A DNA stretch of 64,000 nucleotides from Anthopleura xanthogrammica (lineage: Eukaryota > Cnidaria > Anthozoa > Actiniaria > Actiniidae). Of the stretch, positions 1 to 14,192 are shown one piece after another. A model generated the notes under the pieces. The model was not told the origin of the DNA and did no database searches. It worked only from the letters and a program-made list of their open reading frames with translations. The stretch spans positions 10,771,486 to 10,835,485 of the forward strand of contig OZ025206.1 of assembly GCA_964019055.1 (NCBI GenBank), in the 5' to 3' direction. A program made the translations under genes and the position numbers. Every line of letters begins with the position of its first letter. Position 1 is the stretch's first letter.

Positions 1-3000
1 ATCTCGTCTTAATAAGAGTAAAGGGAAATTTGAATGAAGTGAAATTGAAGATATGAAATAGATGTTAGTGATGAGCTTCCTTATTACGGATATCTATTTT
101 GAATTTATTTATAATCAGTCAAAATGCTCTCTTTTCCACTGGGTACACAAGAGCACGTTTTTTATCTTGGGCGCAGCAGTTGTTTCCATGTTTACTGTTT
201 GAACTATCAGTTACCAAGGCAACCGGCCTTCAATTCATTGATGGACACTTTCTGCCTTCCAGCCTTGGCAATCATGATATCATATCCAGCCTTGTCAATC
301 ATGTAACTCTTTCGAATCCTCTTATATCTAATGGTCAGTGTAGAAGCCAAGCAATGTCTTAATTTGAAATAACATTAATGCTATAAGTAATTTACCGACA
401 TTCAAAACCTGAAGCGGATACAATGACTGCATCACCTTCCATTTATTTTGTTACCGCTACCTTTACACATATAAGTGGCAGAGTAGCAGACTGAAGTACT
501 TGTAGTAGTGTTAATGTTTAGTAACAGTAGTGACAATAAGAGTACTAGGTTGCAGTGGTTGAAGTTGGGATGACAAAAGTTGACAAATAATGGTGATAGT
601 GGTTTTGTAAGTGGAAAACAGTGGAGTAAGAGATAGAGGATGTGGTATACGTAGTGATATTGGAAGTGGTAGTGGGAGTGGTAGTGGAAGGAGTAGTAAG
701 TAAGAGATAGCGGAAGTGATAGTGATATAGTGGAAGAGATAGTGAAAGTGGTAGTGGAAGAGATAGGGGTAGTGGTAGTTGTATTCGTAGGGTTCTAGTG
801 GTAATGGTAATGGTGGTAGAAGGGGCTTTGAAAGTGATTTTTAAGTGATACCTGATCGTTCAGTTAAGTGCTTGTCCATTAAGTAAATGTACGGTATGAA
901 GTAAGTGACAGGATGATAACTACTATGATCAGGATCATATACGATAAACCATATTTACCGAGTGAGTTTTTTATTAAGCTGGAGTCTATGTACTCTCTAT
1001 GCTAAACAAAATGTTATATTGACAACTTTTTTCGGACACTGGTACTTTTCACTACTGAGTTTCTTAGTTGATGTAGTACCAGCGCTCGCGTGGCTTGTCT
1101 CAGAGTAACTGAGTTCAGTGTTGCAGGCATTCAATCGTTTGGTCGTGAGGCTAAGTCCTTATTTTACATTCTGATTAAGGTCGCGGTTATGTATCAGAAC
1201 TCCACTGATGCGCTCACATTAGCAGGCTAGCGTTAGTACTTGAATCGTAAGATCCTAGTTATATGGAGCAATCGTAACTTATAGGTGGGATGAGAGGGGA
1301 AGTATATGTAGATTTTGTGGGGACTGTAATTTTTAAACGACTCTATAAGGCCACGACAATCCAAAATATATTCTTAACGAATTCTCATTAAAAAGGGGGA
1401 TGGGTGCATTCTATTTCATACCCACTTGATAATTATGCGGTGACATGCACTGCTGCGGCGCTGTCTCGCTGTTCAAGGGGTCTGGCTGGTTCGATGTGCG
1501 CTCGGCTGAACCACAATTGAAAGCTGAGTTTGTTTGGGTTGATCTCTAGGCCTTGCCACGAGCATTTTTTTCCGGATCCTCAGCTTTCCTGTCTCCGTGA
1601 AAATCAAGGAGGTGAGAAAACCCAAAATGTGTGGTTTATCTGCAAAGGAATAATCCACATAACCTTCCCTCTCAAACCATAAATTATGAACACTTTCTTA
1701 GAAAAACAACCTGCATATATGCTAGTGTTACCATGGCTTCAATGCCTGGTACCTGGTCAATGACTAGTAAATCTGTATTGCGACACGTATCGAAACCAAA
1801 AATTCATTGTCCAGGAATACTGAGTTCCACGTAAAATAAACAACTGCACTTTACCAACTTCCTTGTTCCATTATAAGACTGAATTAAAAACTGATGCAAT
1901 GTAGACTTGAGTCTCTTTTTTCCAATAATCTTAGTTGAAAAACACGTATACTTGTCACCATTATTATTATTGATTCATACTTGAATTTATATAATATATG
2001 AATATATATATTTATTTATCTATTCAGTATTTCATTCACTGATCATATCCCATACTTTTGGGTTTCCTATTGGTAATTTATGTTAATCCACTACTTTTAT
2101 ATTTTCTTCAATATCTGAGTCCAAGATCTTAAGAAAGCTAGTTTACAGTGGCAATATGTTTGCGGTTAAACTACACCATATTTTTTTCCTTCGCGCATAC
2201 GAAATTTAAATAAGCTGATTTTTTTATCAACAGCGTGCCAAAAATATCCTCGTCGATACCGTCGCCAACAATAAAAATATTATCATATTACCTGCAGAGA
2301 AACAACTTGGATATCAAAAATGCTTCTGAATATATCCTGTCGGAAAGTGGGATTCAACTAAGGGCTGATCATATTTGACAAATTAAAAGTTTGTTTTTCT
2401 TAGCATCAGTCGGTAGTAAAAACATTATCGTCTGTAGATTATGCTAACTTGCTGAGTCCCACCGCAGCGAAGACTAGAAAAACACTTAAGAATTAAAATT
2501 CAATATTTGACTTTAATTGATAGCATGGTCTAAATATTGAATGTAAGTTATGTAAAGCAGCGTTGGTTGTTGAAATAACTCGATGGGAGTTCTTTTTTCG
2601 TCAACCACGTTCTATGTCGTTTTGGCTCCCACTTCAAACGCGTTCATTTCTTTTCAAAACAAATCAAGTCTCGCATAAAAAATGTATTTTTTCTTCCTTT
2701 GTTATTGGCTTTCCGTCAAGACATAAGATGAAGCTTGCTTAACGATTCCATGTCTATCGTATTCAAACTATTATGGCATCAGCTGGAAGCGTGGACAGTT
2801 GCGGTAAAAAAAGCCCCAATTTAAAGGCGCAAGCTGGGCTAATATGACACACTGCTGTAGGTTTTTTCAATCGTTATAGAACGCCTTGATTGTAATTCTA
2901 AAAAAACGGGAAAACATTCGCGGTCGGAGGTTTCAATACAACTATACCCGTGAAAATATCCCGGCTCCTTTAATTACCTCAAGGATAAACTCAAAGATTG

Positions 3001-6000
3001 GCAGCTGTTGAAACGGAGTTCTTTCAACCGGGTTGATTTCTTTTATTTTAAAAGAATAAACACTGAGACTTTAGAAATGAGAATTTAAGAGCGCCACAAG
3101 AATCGTTATTGTGTAGAACACCTGTTCCTCGCGGGTATTGATAGCAAAACAAGAACTGAACACGTGAATGTCTTTAAATTAATCGAACTATTCACCCGTT
3201 TGTTTTGCCCTGTTGCTAGGATACCGTCCACTCTGCCACCAAATAAAATTCTTCACACCTAAAACCATATCCCATAGTTTTATTTATTTTCAGTTCAAAA
3301 CCACATTCATTTATTGGACTTTCAGTGTCGTAACCAGTTGATCAAACTAAGTGATATTTACACAACAGAACTGTCGATAAACAATCTTTTCTGTAGTACA
3401 GAAATGAGTCAACACATTGATGTTTTCTTTTCTTAATAGTCGGTAGCTTTTGAGACGATTTTGATTAACCAAACCACACTTCTTGTCAGAGTTTTCCTAC
3501 ACCTGATTTAATGATTTCGAGGGCAAATAGAAAAATCCAGACGCTAACACTCAGTGCAATATTCATTTACTCATCATTCCATGGGTCAACATAGATTTGG
3601 TTTCCCACGGCTTGTTTTTGTGATGTCTGTGCTAATACTAAGAGGAAGACCTTAGAAGGTTAAGCAGGCTAGTCATTTATTGATGACTTCACTTGTACTT
3701 GTCACTACGCATTTAAGAAATGCGTTTACGATTTCTTTTTAAGGACAACAGTGTAAATACTTCAAGATTTTTACGACTTGTGTTGATTAATCACCTGACG
3801 GACACTCATCCCCAGTCTCTTCTCTCGCCCTCTAAAACTGAAGTTATTTGTTTCAAATTCCTTTATCTACATAGCCGGGTACCATTTTTTAGCATTTTTT
3901 TAAGGTATCGGAATTTTACAAGTGAATATTAATGAAATATGAAAGACATGAAAATTGATAAAAGATAAAAGTCGCCAAAAGAATTTAAAATATTTTTGAA
4001 AAAGGTAAACATAATTGAAAGGAAAAATATTAGTTTTTGAGCGACGATATTAAATTCTTGTTTGTTACCGTTGCCTAAGAGATGGCATTTTTGTCGATAA
4101 AACAAAACTAGAAGGAAAATCATATTTTGTGAATTCGGCTTGGAAATAATAGACTCATAAATGGAAGGGAAAAGAGGATATGTGAGTTCATCTGCTCAGC
4201 AAATGATTATAAAAGTGAAATTTCATATCTTCTTAAGTGATAAGTAATTTATTTCCTCACGTCAGACAGTCCTATGTTTACCTTCTAGCTTATTGCTAGT
4301 GGACATATATGAAATCCTGTGGTGAACTGGAGTTATGTTTTTCATATGCTATGGCAAAAGGATTCAGTTTAGTTCGAGATTTGACTTGCACTAGTTTTAT
4401 TACCATTTTCTCCATATTGAGATAAAGTTCCTGTTGATGAAACCATGGTTGTCATGGCAACACTGTTCAAAATCGTAACAAATATTTTTCGTATTTGGAT
4501 AAGATTCCCGTGTCTGCTTCCCAATATACATGCATATAAACACGTCTATACAAGTCCATTTATCATGTTTATGCACATGTCACTTGGATTTTACGGATTT
4601 TTGAAAATGAGGATTTTCTTGTTTATCGCTTCCGCGGCACGTATAGATAGTATTTGGTTCAAGAGTCGTATTTACTATACAATTGAAGTCGGCCTTTTGA
4701 TATTGTCATATCAGTTGATAAAAGAGAAGCCTCTTGTATGGAATAACACAGGCATCAAAATTGGACTCGGAATGAAAAATAAAATTGAATAAATGAAATA
4801 TTAAAATAACACATAGGAAAAATTAGGCATGGTCGGCAAATAGACATAAGGGGATATAAACAACATCGGAAATAACCTGGAAATTCGAGATAATGAAAAC
4901 ATATGGTGAAGATATGGGTGCAGTGGTTGATTTGGTATCGCGGTGCGGCTATGCGCATGTTGAATGAAACTGGCTGAAACATGATGGCGGTAAAGCTTAT
5001 CCTTTGTACTACAAGTGTTATCAACTGATAACGACTTTTAATTTGAAAAGCGGCTGCTATAAAGGCAGGATCCATTTTTTTTACTGAGAAAACAAGAGCA
5101 GAATTACATAAAAACAGTTAATGCAGATCGTGACAATTACTCAAATAGGAATTGTACTCTCGAAAACTAACTACTAATGGCATTGATATCATGACAATAA
5201 TTATTCTCGGGGCTTAAGGCCAAGATCGTATGCCAATTATGAGTGTGGTAAACAACGGTAAAATCATTCATTGGTATAGTAATATCAAAATGTGTGTCGT
5301 CAGTTGTCGCGCCAAGGTTTTTTGCGGGCAAAAAAATAAGGCGCGCGTCGTGCGGAGTATGAGTATTTGGTGAATAATCTTGTTAAATAGTTTTCTTTTC
5401 GACCTTCCTTTTAGTGGCCCGAGCATAATTTTCTTTTTCGACGGCTGCGCTGGATGTGCTTAGAGTAATCAAATTCACAAGCCATTACCAATCTGCCGTA
5501 AAAACTAATTCAGTCTAATTTAAGAATTCCTAAAATTATACTTTAATTTTTTAACCTTGGATTAAAGCTTTCGGTTATCAAATCCTTGAGTACCTGATAA
5601 TGGTTGCCTAGGAAACGTAAAAACAATTACTTGGTAGGCACTCTCGTAAGATCTAGATACGTACATTAAGTCTAAGCCACACAAGGCCATTAGTCATCAG
5701 GATTATGTTTCTTCCTTCTTACTTTTATTTTCTTTCTTTATATTTTTGTGCGTCAATATTTAAAAAAAAAGTAAGACGTACATTTCTACAAAGTATATTT
5801 TTACTCAAATACAGTCGAAACTCAGTTACGCCCTCTCATCAACTTCCCTATTGGTTTGTTTATACCTGAGTCCTCAAACCATGGCAACGCTAAATTCTTC
5901 ATCAAAGACCTGCTATTACCTTTCCTTCTATCTCTTACACACTGAGAAATAAATTAGCAATAAAACGAGATAACACGCAAATTAGCAACAAGATTTTTGT

Positions 6001-6290
6001 GTTCGTACTTCACATAATGTTAGAAAGGTATTATATACTTGTGGAGCTGAAGATAAGTAAGGTGCAATTAACCTGGGCTATAAAGAGAGATTACTCATCC
6101 AATTAAAAGGCGACCATCTGTTTTGAGGCCATTACCGACCTCCACCTCACTGGACCCGTGGGGTCTAAGAGCGTGCTAAGATACGTCAAACTTGATTATG
6201 GTTTTTTTTATTCAAAAGAAGCCCAAGACGACGATGCTTTTTGCTTGAGGAGATTGGAAAAGAAATTCTAAAAAATTTGATTTGTTATTC
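1..6290. other. Left flank, no gene recognised
   Basis: No coding exon with recognisable protein similarity or a chain of phase-compatible splice sites was found. Open frames up to 115 codons occur but are AT-rich, hydrophobic by composition and isolated. The segment about 590-830 is a degenerate purine-rich GTAGTGG/AGTGGAAG simple repeat. The rest looks like ordinary AT-rich intergenic DNA. A distant gene's intron cannot be excluded. Confidence 0.6.
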
Positions 6291-6295
6291 TTTGC

Positions 6296-6648
6296 TCGGG
6301 GAGGAGAGGGAGTGACGAGGGAACGAGGGAACGAAGGAATTTTTATTTAAATTGTTTACAATATTGTAAAGAATGGAAATATAGACAGTAAATTCATGCA
6401 GTATCCTGATTATTCAATTTCATATGTCTCTGTTCAGGTATGGCTTCATATGACTTCCTGATGAGCGATTTTTTCTTTGATGGGGGGAGGTGAGGGAGTG
6501 ACAAGGGAACGAAGGAATTGTTATTTATATTACTTACAATATTGTAAAGAATGGAAACATAGACAGTAAATTCAGTATCCTGATTATTCGATTTCATATG
6601 TCTCTGTTCAGGGATGGCTTCATATGACTTGCTGATGAGCGATTACTA
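6296..6648. repeat. Tandem duplication of about 180 bp (two copies)
   Basis: Two diverged copies lie head to tail. Both run through a GGGAGTGAC/GGAACGAAGGAAT block, an ACAATATTGTAAAGAATGGAAA block, AGACAGTAAATTCA, a TCATATGTCTCTGTTCAGG block and end in GATGAGCGATT. Copy 1 is about 6298-6470 and copy 2 about 6481-6645. The second copy has lost about 4 bases in the middle. No function is seen. Confidence 0.85.
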
Positions 6649-6954
6649 TGCTCAGAAAATGAAATGTAGTTCAGAGACATAATAACCTCAGGCCCATAGC
6701 TTCGGTTTATGATTGTTCATGTTTAAACATTTGGCTACTTATTGGATTTTTTCGTTGATGACTTGATAAGGTTTTGCAGTAGTGCCTTAGGCTAATGGCT
6801 GAGATGTGTGTGTAGATAATATTCATGTGTGATCAATTCTCATGTTTCCACCAGTGAAAAGACAATTAAAGTCGCATGGAATAGATATAGTATAATACCC
6901 GGATAGATAGCAATAGCGATATGACAATAATAGTAATGAAAAACTAATCAAATC

Positions 6955-7440
6955 ATTTTTATAATCATCATCATTTATAATCATCATCATTTATAATCAT
7001 CATTAGCAGCAGCAGCAGCAGCAGCAGCATCAACATAGTAGTCGTCGTTGTTATCATCGTTATCATCCACCATGTCCGCATCACCATTGCTACTCACTCT
7101 TCGTCATTATCATCATTGTCAACATCGTCGCCATCCGCATCACCATCGCTATTCATAATCATCATCATCGTCATAATTGTTATCTTTTTCATCGTGACCA
7201 TCTGCATCACTGACTATCGTTACTCATCATCATCATCATCATTATATCTTCATTATCGCTAACATCATCACAACCATGAATCATCATTCTTTGTTGTTGT
7301 GGCCTTCATCGTCACCATCTGCATTACCATCACTACTCATCACCATCATCATTATCTCCATCAACGTCAACATCATCACAACCATAGTCATCACCATCAT
7401 CATATATTGTTGTCGGCATCACCATAATAAAATTTAATTT
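6955..7440. repeat. Degenerate CAT/ATC trinucleotide-rich tract
   Basis: About 480 bp dominated by CAT, ATC, CACCAT and GTCATC triplets, with a short AGC run near 7006-7028. The interruptions are point changes and small insertions, as in an old expanded microsatellite. Short open frames inside come from composition only. Confidence 0.85.
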
Positions 7441-7444
7441 AGAA

Positions 7445-9680
7445 TGATCATGATGAATGGTCATATAACTATAACAAATGATAATCATGCTAATAGTAAA
7501 GACAGAGAATACATAAATAAATGATAATAATTTTGTTTTCTTTGCTTACTTACATAAACGTTTTCTGAAATATCTTAAGATCATTTCAAAACGCAAATCT
7601 TTGCCTCCTCCATCCCCCCCCCCCCCCCAAAAGAATTGTCAAAATTATCTTTCTAATAAACGTAATGTTAAAACTGCATAGCGTAAATAGAATTAAAGTC
7701 CACAGCTGACGATTTCGTATCGCAATTATGACTTTTTAAAAATGGCACAAAGTCATATCGAATAGCATTATCTCAAGGACACAAACCCGACATTAAAGTT
7801 GCATTCAAGTTGCTAACCAGTCGGCTTCAGCACGCAACATTAGCTCTGGTTACCAATGGCAACCGTTTTGTACGTACATGGTCAAATATGTGCCATTATA
7901 ACTTCGAGATTCTACATCAGATTATAAGGTATTTAAGGTCCAAGTGACATATTCTACAAATATCTACAAAGTAAGATAATTTTTTTCAACCAAACGAATT
8001 TTTTATAATACCTTTTGAATAGTAATTAAAAACCTCTTTTTTTTTTCATTACCGCACCCAAAATATAAAGGTTTAAAATATATTTTTTTCGATTACTTTA
8101 GTAATACATTTCTTAGGAATTTCGAATATATAACATACTGATGCTATACCTGTTGTGTTTTGAGTGATTTTGGCAAAAGCTTACCAGTTTGATCGCGTCC
8201 CTGTTGATGAACCACGCATTAGAAATTCCAAAGTTTGATCAAACCGTAATTAATGAAATACTCGGGGTACAGCTCAGTGAATGACTTGGTCCAGGTGTTC
8301 TTTTACCTATACTTGCTGGTATAAAGTTCCTTCCTTAACGGCGTTTTCCCAATAAAACGACGTTTTTCTCTCTCTTATCAGTCTCGGCTAAACCTAAATA
8401 CACACCGCTTAACTCCTTGGAGCAGTGATCTGACCCTTCATCTATCGCGTTACTAAGCAACCTCCATCAACACTGACCACTAACTGATTGACATAGCAAG
8501 GACGATTTGACAACTTTCCTGTAAATATTAAAACCCGGTAAATAGAAAACATTTGGTCGAATAATACTGATGGCATTTGGCGACATCGCTTTTAAATAGC
8601 TATTCAAATATGTCATGATGATAGTGTTGTGCTCTCCAGTAACCCACGGAGCGGAATTCTTAAGAAAATTCAAAAGAAACAGTCAAAATTAGTCGGTTCT
8701 TTCATTTAGTTTAGGCTAGTGGTTTTAACATAGCTCTGAAATCAAACTGTTTTGAAAGACGTTTCATTCATTTTTCCAGAGAAATACCATATGTTTTCTC
8801 TGAATCTAGCAAAAATATTAACCGCCGATGGCTAAAAAAAACTCAATATTCGGCAAATTAGTGCCTTCTAAAAAGGAAGCTTATAAAGGAGATCAAAGTG
8901 AGCGAAGCAAGTTCAGCGCAAACGAAAATAAAAGTGTTTTGTGGGATTAAATTGACATGACCACAGCTAGCCAAGGATTAATGAGCCGAACCTACTGCGC
9001 ATGCGTATATGAATCTTGTGTTATTTTTACCTTATACGAGTCAGAAAGTCACTATTTTTAACGTTTAATGTGGGTGTAAAATAGACATATCTAAGCCTCA
9101 AGAAATATACTGCCAGCCTTTGATTAACGTACCGTGCTATTGCCATTTAGTCTACATGTTTTCAAATATGTGTTCATAAAATAGTCTTTCAACGACTACC
9201 TTTTGCCATCAATAAACAGCTGTAGTAGTTTCCGGTCAACTGACTGTAATCTGGATAAGCTTACGTAAGTTGTAGTCGAGGGTTAAGCTGTGACAGGGTG
9301 TTGGAGCCTCTAAAGGCACGCAAGCCCGCTTTTGGTTGCCTGAAAATTGCGATTGTTTTAGATCATCATTGTCTGAATGATTGACTCATTTCCATGGTTT
9401 TGTCATAAAGAAATTTTTCTGGAAAACAGAAAGCCGAAAATAAGATCATTTTCTATTCTTGTGGATGACCTCAAAAATAGCTTTTTAATCACGTAGATGC
9501 GTCACTCGTCAGCGTGGAATGCGGTGACTGGAATGGAATGTAAAGAAGGATTAAATGAGCTCAAAAGATCTGAATTGTTTTTAACATCAACATTTTTTAC
9601 TTTGCGGACACTTGAATGGTGGGTCGGTCCAATCTTACAAACTAACCAATGGAGAATGAAAACGAAGCATTCTAATACAC
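7445..9680. other. Intergenic, no gene recognised
   Basis: AT-rich sequence without supported exons. It includes a C-run at about 7615-7628. No tRNA, rRNA or repeated-gene signal was seen. Confidence 0.5.
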
Positions 9681-9686
9681 GCATCA

Positions 9687-9932
9687 ATCATTCCGCGCTA
9701 CTGCTCTATAAGCGCATGCTCAGGGGATTAAAAAGTGGGATAATATTTTGTAAAATATGCAATTTTTTTGGTATATTTGACTCAAAATTCGCTTAACGGT
9801 ACGTGATCTTGAATATTTAATGAAAGTTGTGTTTGACAAGAAAAATACAACTAAAATATAACATGTTTTACAAAATATTATCTCACTTTTTAATCCCCTG
9901 AGCATGCGCTTAGAGCAGTAGCGCGGAATGCT
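9687..9932. mobile_element. Foldback MITE-like element
   Basis: The outer about 70 bp on each side are inverted copies: CATTCCGCGCTACTGCTCTA at the left meets TAGAGCAGTAGCGCGGAATG at the right. Both arms continue through GCGCATGCTCAGGGGATTAA and an AGTGRGATAATATTTTGTAAAA stretch. A short AT-rich loop separates the arms and there is no coding capacity. This is the structure of a non-autonomous terminal-inverted-repeat element. Confidence 0.85.
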
Positions 9933-10169
9933 TGATGTGTGTATTCAAGCCAACCAAGAGCTACAAACGAAGACAAGATCTGATTGGCTGTGCTTATGAT
10001 TGTTCTCTTTCCTGATTGGTTCTTATTTTACTCTACACTCTGATTGGTTAACTTTAAATGGGACAGTTTGAGTGTCCTTACAGTTTTATTAAAATGATTC
10101 ACTTTCATAAACTGGAGTTCACTCTTCTCTCTTCCAATATACTGTAAAAATGGCGTTGGTCTTTCGAAA

Positions 10170-10360
10170 CTTTCGTATAAATGAATATATCAACAAATAA
10201 ATAAATAGATAAACATGTATAAATGGATAGATTAACATATAAATAAACAAACAAATAAATATCAATAAATAAACAAATAAATAGATAAATATATAAATAA
10301 ACAAGAACAAAATCAATTCATCATAAACAAACAAACAAACTTAAATAAATAAATGCTCAA
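10170..10360. repeat. AAAT/AAAC tetranucleotide-rich tract
   Basis: Runs of AAATAAATA, AAACAAACAA and ATAAATAG dominate this stretch. Minus-strand open frames across it encode only Ile/Phe/Tyr/Leu low-complexity peptide and are artefacts. Confidence 0.85.
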
Positions 10361-11950
10361 AATATCTAATAGGCAGTAATCTGCCTAGCGGCCCAAAGGG
10401 GTGTGGGAGAGGAGCTTGGCCCCCAAACTCTATGTCCACCCTTTTGGGTCTCTATCGAGATTACATAATAAATGTATTGATACACTGATTAAAGGAACGG
10501 CACAAAAGAATAAATGAATGAATGTCAAACAAGAAGGAAAAAAGACAAAAGAAGAAGTGAATGCGAGGAAAGATGTTACATGTTTGTTATAGCTTTTTCC
10601 TCCAACCATAAACAATTTTTTTCAAAAAGGCTGCTATTCCGAAATATTTAACTGATAACTGTTAAATAACGAAAAATTTAGCTATTAACTGATATGGTGA
10701 ACCCCCCTCCTTCCCATTTAGACACTCATATGCCCGATGCGCGCGCATGGATAAGTAAGATAATCGTGCCACCGCTTGATTTTCTTTAATCCCAAGCTGT
10801 ACTTGATCCAATCTACTGTACTCCACCATGGAGCACTTGATTCTCTGATAATAATGGATGCCCGAATATGCACGCAATCATAGCGTAGAATGTCTTTCCT
10901 AGCTCATTGTTTAATATCACCTGTATAGTTCGTTCACTTAGTACTTCTACACTTCTTTGAGTGTTTCTTGATTCCTGTAGGCTACAAATGTACATTTTAT
11001 ATCGTATTTGAGTTTCTATATCTCGATGTTAAGGGCTCTTAACACTAATATGGTTTACGATGGAATTATTAACCCCTTTCCTCTACTTTTTTAACCAGCG
11101 CGCTTTAGATAAGTGGCTGTGATGTGTTTGAACAGTGCTCTTCAATTCTTAAGGATTCTTACCAACTTTGTCTGTCAATTCTCAAGATTAGAGACAACAT
11201 AGATAAATGAATGCAAATTTCCAAATGTTTTAAAAATAAGGTTTCATATTTCACAAAAACTATATTGAGTTTGACATTCGATTTTTATTATTTTTTCAAA
11301 TGTTGTCAGTCGTTCCTTAGTTTTAGAAAAGAGCAAACTTTCAATGAATATTTTTAAAATTACCAAATATAGTATCAAAAATAGTGTTCAAAAATAGTCA
11401 CCTTTCAAAACTGTCTCGGATGAAAAGCTAACAGGAAAATACAAAAAAAATGGCACAAATTCCATTGAGAAAAAGTGTGATTTCTTCTACATTTTCCTGT
11501 TACCCTCACTTTCAAAAGAGTTGTGGGAGACCCCCCTCCCCTGCCCCTCGCTTAAAAATAAGATAAAAAATAAATGAATGAATAAAACGACTGCCAAAAG
11601 AATAATGAACTCGATATGTCATTGCTATTGCGATCCTGTCGTACTCATTGTACGTCGGTGATCTTTGACCAGACAGGCTTAAGTAAATGAAAGTAGCATT
11701 TCCGTTTAAGGTTGGGTCTTAATGCCAAAATCTCAAGAATCACGATACGACTTAAGCAAGTGAAACAAACGCGTCATGTTCCCTGACAAGAAGCTCAGTG
11801 GTATCATGTGACGTTGTCTTACACGTTTCTACGGCTATCTTTAGATTCAGCCAAAAATAGAGCTAGGAGTCTTGGTTCCTCCCTAAGATATTCGTGCCAT
11901 GGTTTTCTATCTTTAAGAAAGGCTATTGTGCACTAGGAATGGGGTTCTAA
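10360..11950. other. Intergenic, nothing recognised
   Basis: No exon chain, RNA gene or clear repeat structure was seen in this AT-rich stretch. Confidence 0.5.
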
Positions 11951-11964
11951 CGTGGGGATGTATT

Positions 11965-12250
11965 GTGTCGAGTTCAAGGATTTTGATTGGATAATTTAAA
12001 TTTACTCCGGCGCTTTGTGATTGGTGCATATAGGAAGCCATTATACAGCCATGGATACCTCACATGTTTAACTAAAAAATGGCTGTGATTGGATGAGCTG
12101 ATCTTTCTCGCTTCTTGATTGATAGGAAACCATTTGAGAGACTGGGATAATTAATATCTTCCGTTAGAAATCTGCTCAATGATTATAAAAGGCTTTGATT
12201 GGATGATTTGAATTTTCTAGCTTTCTGATTGGTGCATTGCTAAAGCCATC
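11965..12250. repeat. Degenerate tandem repeat rich in ATTGG boxes
   Basis: Three diverged units (about 11973-12040, 12075-12135 and 12187-12250) share TTTGATTGGAT(A/G)A, a TTTCT(C/A)GCTTTCTGATTGG-like block and an AAGCCAT-like end. Each unit carries two ATTGG motifs, the reverse of the CCAAT box. These are probably repeat-derived rather than regulatory. Confidence 0.6.
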
Positions 12251-13531
12251 GGAAACTTAAGCTTCCTATTCATTATGAATGTACTTAAGCAAAATTTAAA
12301 AAAAACAACCGAGGTCTGCGAGATTACATGTAGTTTATCTGGTTTCATCCATGAAACTGTGTTATCTAATCCCAAACAAACATCAATTTTATCTAACCCT
12401 GTAACAGCCTCTGGGCTGATCAAAGTCAGAGTAACAGATTGAATTAGATTTAGCGTGCAAATCACTATTCATCCCAAATATTGAATCTGAATCTATAAAT
12501 GAAGAAACAAGATAGGGGGTTTTCCGCCTCTATCTCGTGCCACAGGGCATTCATGTTCGATAAGAAAGAGAAGAACAACGTAATAAAGAAAGAATAGGAA
12601 AGGTATCAAGATATTACTCGAAATTTCGAGGGATCCGGAAAAATGTTATCTATGTTTGCTTTGTCGGGTCTCTCTGATCCTCCGCTGCCTTTCATCTTCA
12701 ATACTGCTATGGGAAATTTTTTTTCCACTCGATCCGATACGAATGCTGCACTAAATCCCAACCTGGGGGTCAAAACAATAGAAAAATATTAACATCATAA
12801 AAGATTTCAATCCTCACGAGAAGGAAATTCTTTTGTTTTGACCCCAGATTGGGACTATTTGTACAAGGGTACTATATACGAAAAATAGATTCTGCTAGTA
12901 GTGGTATGGAGACATCAGTAATAAGAGGAACGGAGAATTCGATAGACTCAACTCTACCCGCTACCCTACTCTATCACTCTTAGCCGGGAACAGGTTTTTA
13001 CAAGCAAAGTGACTGGTGCTAAATTCTCTTTACAAAAGACATTTTATTGTTCTTTGTTATCTTGAAATCACTGAAAGTTTTCAAGAGGCAGGATTATTAG
13101 ATTTTCGTTTCCACGATTCAATTGGTTCTAGCTTTTGACCCAATTTTCCCCCAGGTTTACTGGCAGGTGGTAAACTTTCTTTGTTTTACCAAACAGATTT
13201 TGTTATATATCCTTCTATTCTCAAAGCCTTAGGATTATTTGATTGTGTTTTGTTCACTGAGATAGATTAGTTAGACACCTGGACACGTTCTCTTTTCCAG
13301 GCACAGTGACAGGTGTTCAATTCTTTACGAAAGATATCAAATAATCTGCCACATGAGATCGTAAAAAACGATGGTATCATTCTTTTTTGTTATCATAATG
13401 TTTCTATGACTTGACTGGTCTTGGTTCAAGATCGATGCACTAAGTATGTGCTCTCTTTAAGTTCCAGGCACAGTGGCAGGTGTTCAACTCTTAACGAAAG
13501 AGATCAATTCGACACTCATGAGTTCGTAAAA

Positions 13532-13701
13532 AATAGACCTCTTTAGCTTCGTATGCAAATTGCCCATTTCAGACCACATGACATTCCCTTGAGAAATGTT
13601 CCTTTATCAAAATACTTGCACATGAAAGAATAAACTCCTAAGAGTGGCATCACATGGTCTGAAATGGGCACAACAAACAACGAAGCTAAAAAGGTCTATT
13701 A
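13532..13701. mobile_element. Foldback MITE, family A copy 1
   Basis: Ends AATAGACCTCTTTAGCTTCG and CGAAGCTAAAAAGGTCTATT form an inverted repeat. The inner arms carry GCCCATTTCAGACCACATGA and its inverse around TGGTCTGAAATGGGC. The element interrupts the 165-bp tandem array. The same family is seen at 28.36, 43.23, 49.72 and 61.41 kb. Confidence 0.85.
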
Positions 13702-14069
13702 ACGAGGTGATAGCGGGATATTCCCTTGTTGTTATCTGTAAGTTTTCCATGACTTGAACAGTCTTGGTTCCAGCTCGATGAATATATTGCTCTCTTTTCC
13801 AGGCCTAGAGACAAGTGTCTTAACTCTTTGTACGAAAATTAGGGATTTCATTATCTGCCAAATGATATATTTAAGAGTGGTCACACGCTGTTTCAAAACG
13901 AAGAGACAGGATAATTTCTTTTTTTATGACAAGAGAGAATAAATATGCTCTCTTGCTATAATTATCATCATTATCATAATGGACCTTTATGGGTTTTTCA
14001 ATTCAGCTGCCTTTCCCCTAGATCCAGTGGATTTGCTCTCTTATCCAGGCATAACGACAGATGTTGTAA

Positions 14070-14075
14070 TTTATT
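14070..14075 (-). terminator. Candidate polyadenylation signal of the channel gene
   Basis: AATAAA on the minus strand, about 118 bp downstream of the channel stop codon. No other canonical signal lies nearer. Confidence 0.45.
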
Positions 14076-14192
14076 TGCTGCTCATGACACTGTCTACAAC
14101 ATTGCCAAAGATTAGTGCACTTGACACTCTTTCCTAGACACAGCGGTAGATCTCACAGTTTCAAACGAGTAAAGAAGGTCCTTCATTTGTCA

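Larger units (their letters stand above)
12975..14175. repeat. Decayed tandem array, period about 165 bp, beside the channel 3' end
   Basis: A block like CTCTTTTCCAGGCACAGTG followed by ACAGGTGTTCAA and TTTACGAAAGA recurs near 13297, 13464, 13799, 14046 and 14131, with a weak copy near 12985. A second block, TCTTGGTTCNAG plus CGATG, recurs between them (about 13420 and 13765). The 335-bp gap between the second and third copies contains a 168-bp foldback element, which brings the native spacing to about 167 bp. A further match at 14244 lies inside the last coding exon of the channel gene. Confidence 0.7.

Noticed and set aside
4445..4792. 115-codon open frame with hydrophobic stretches
   Set aside because: No recognisable similarity, AT-driven composition, no splice-linked neighbours and no conserved motif; consistent with chance in AT-rich DNA.
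10119..10334. 71-codon Ile/Phe/Leu/Tyr-rich frame resembling a membrane peptide
   Set aside because: It is the translation of an AAAT/AAAC microsatellite.
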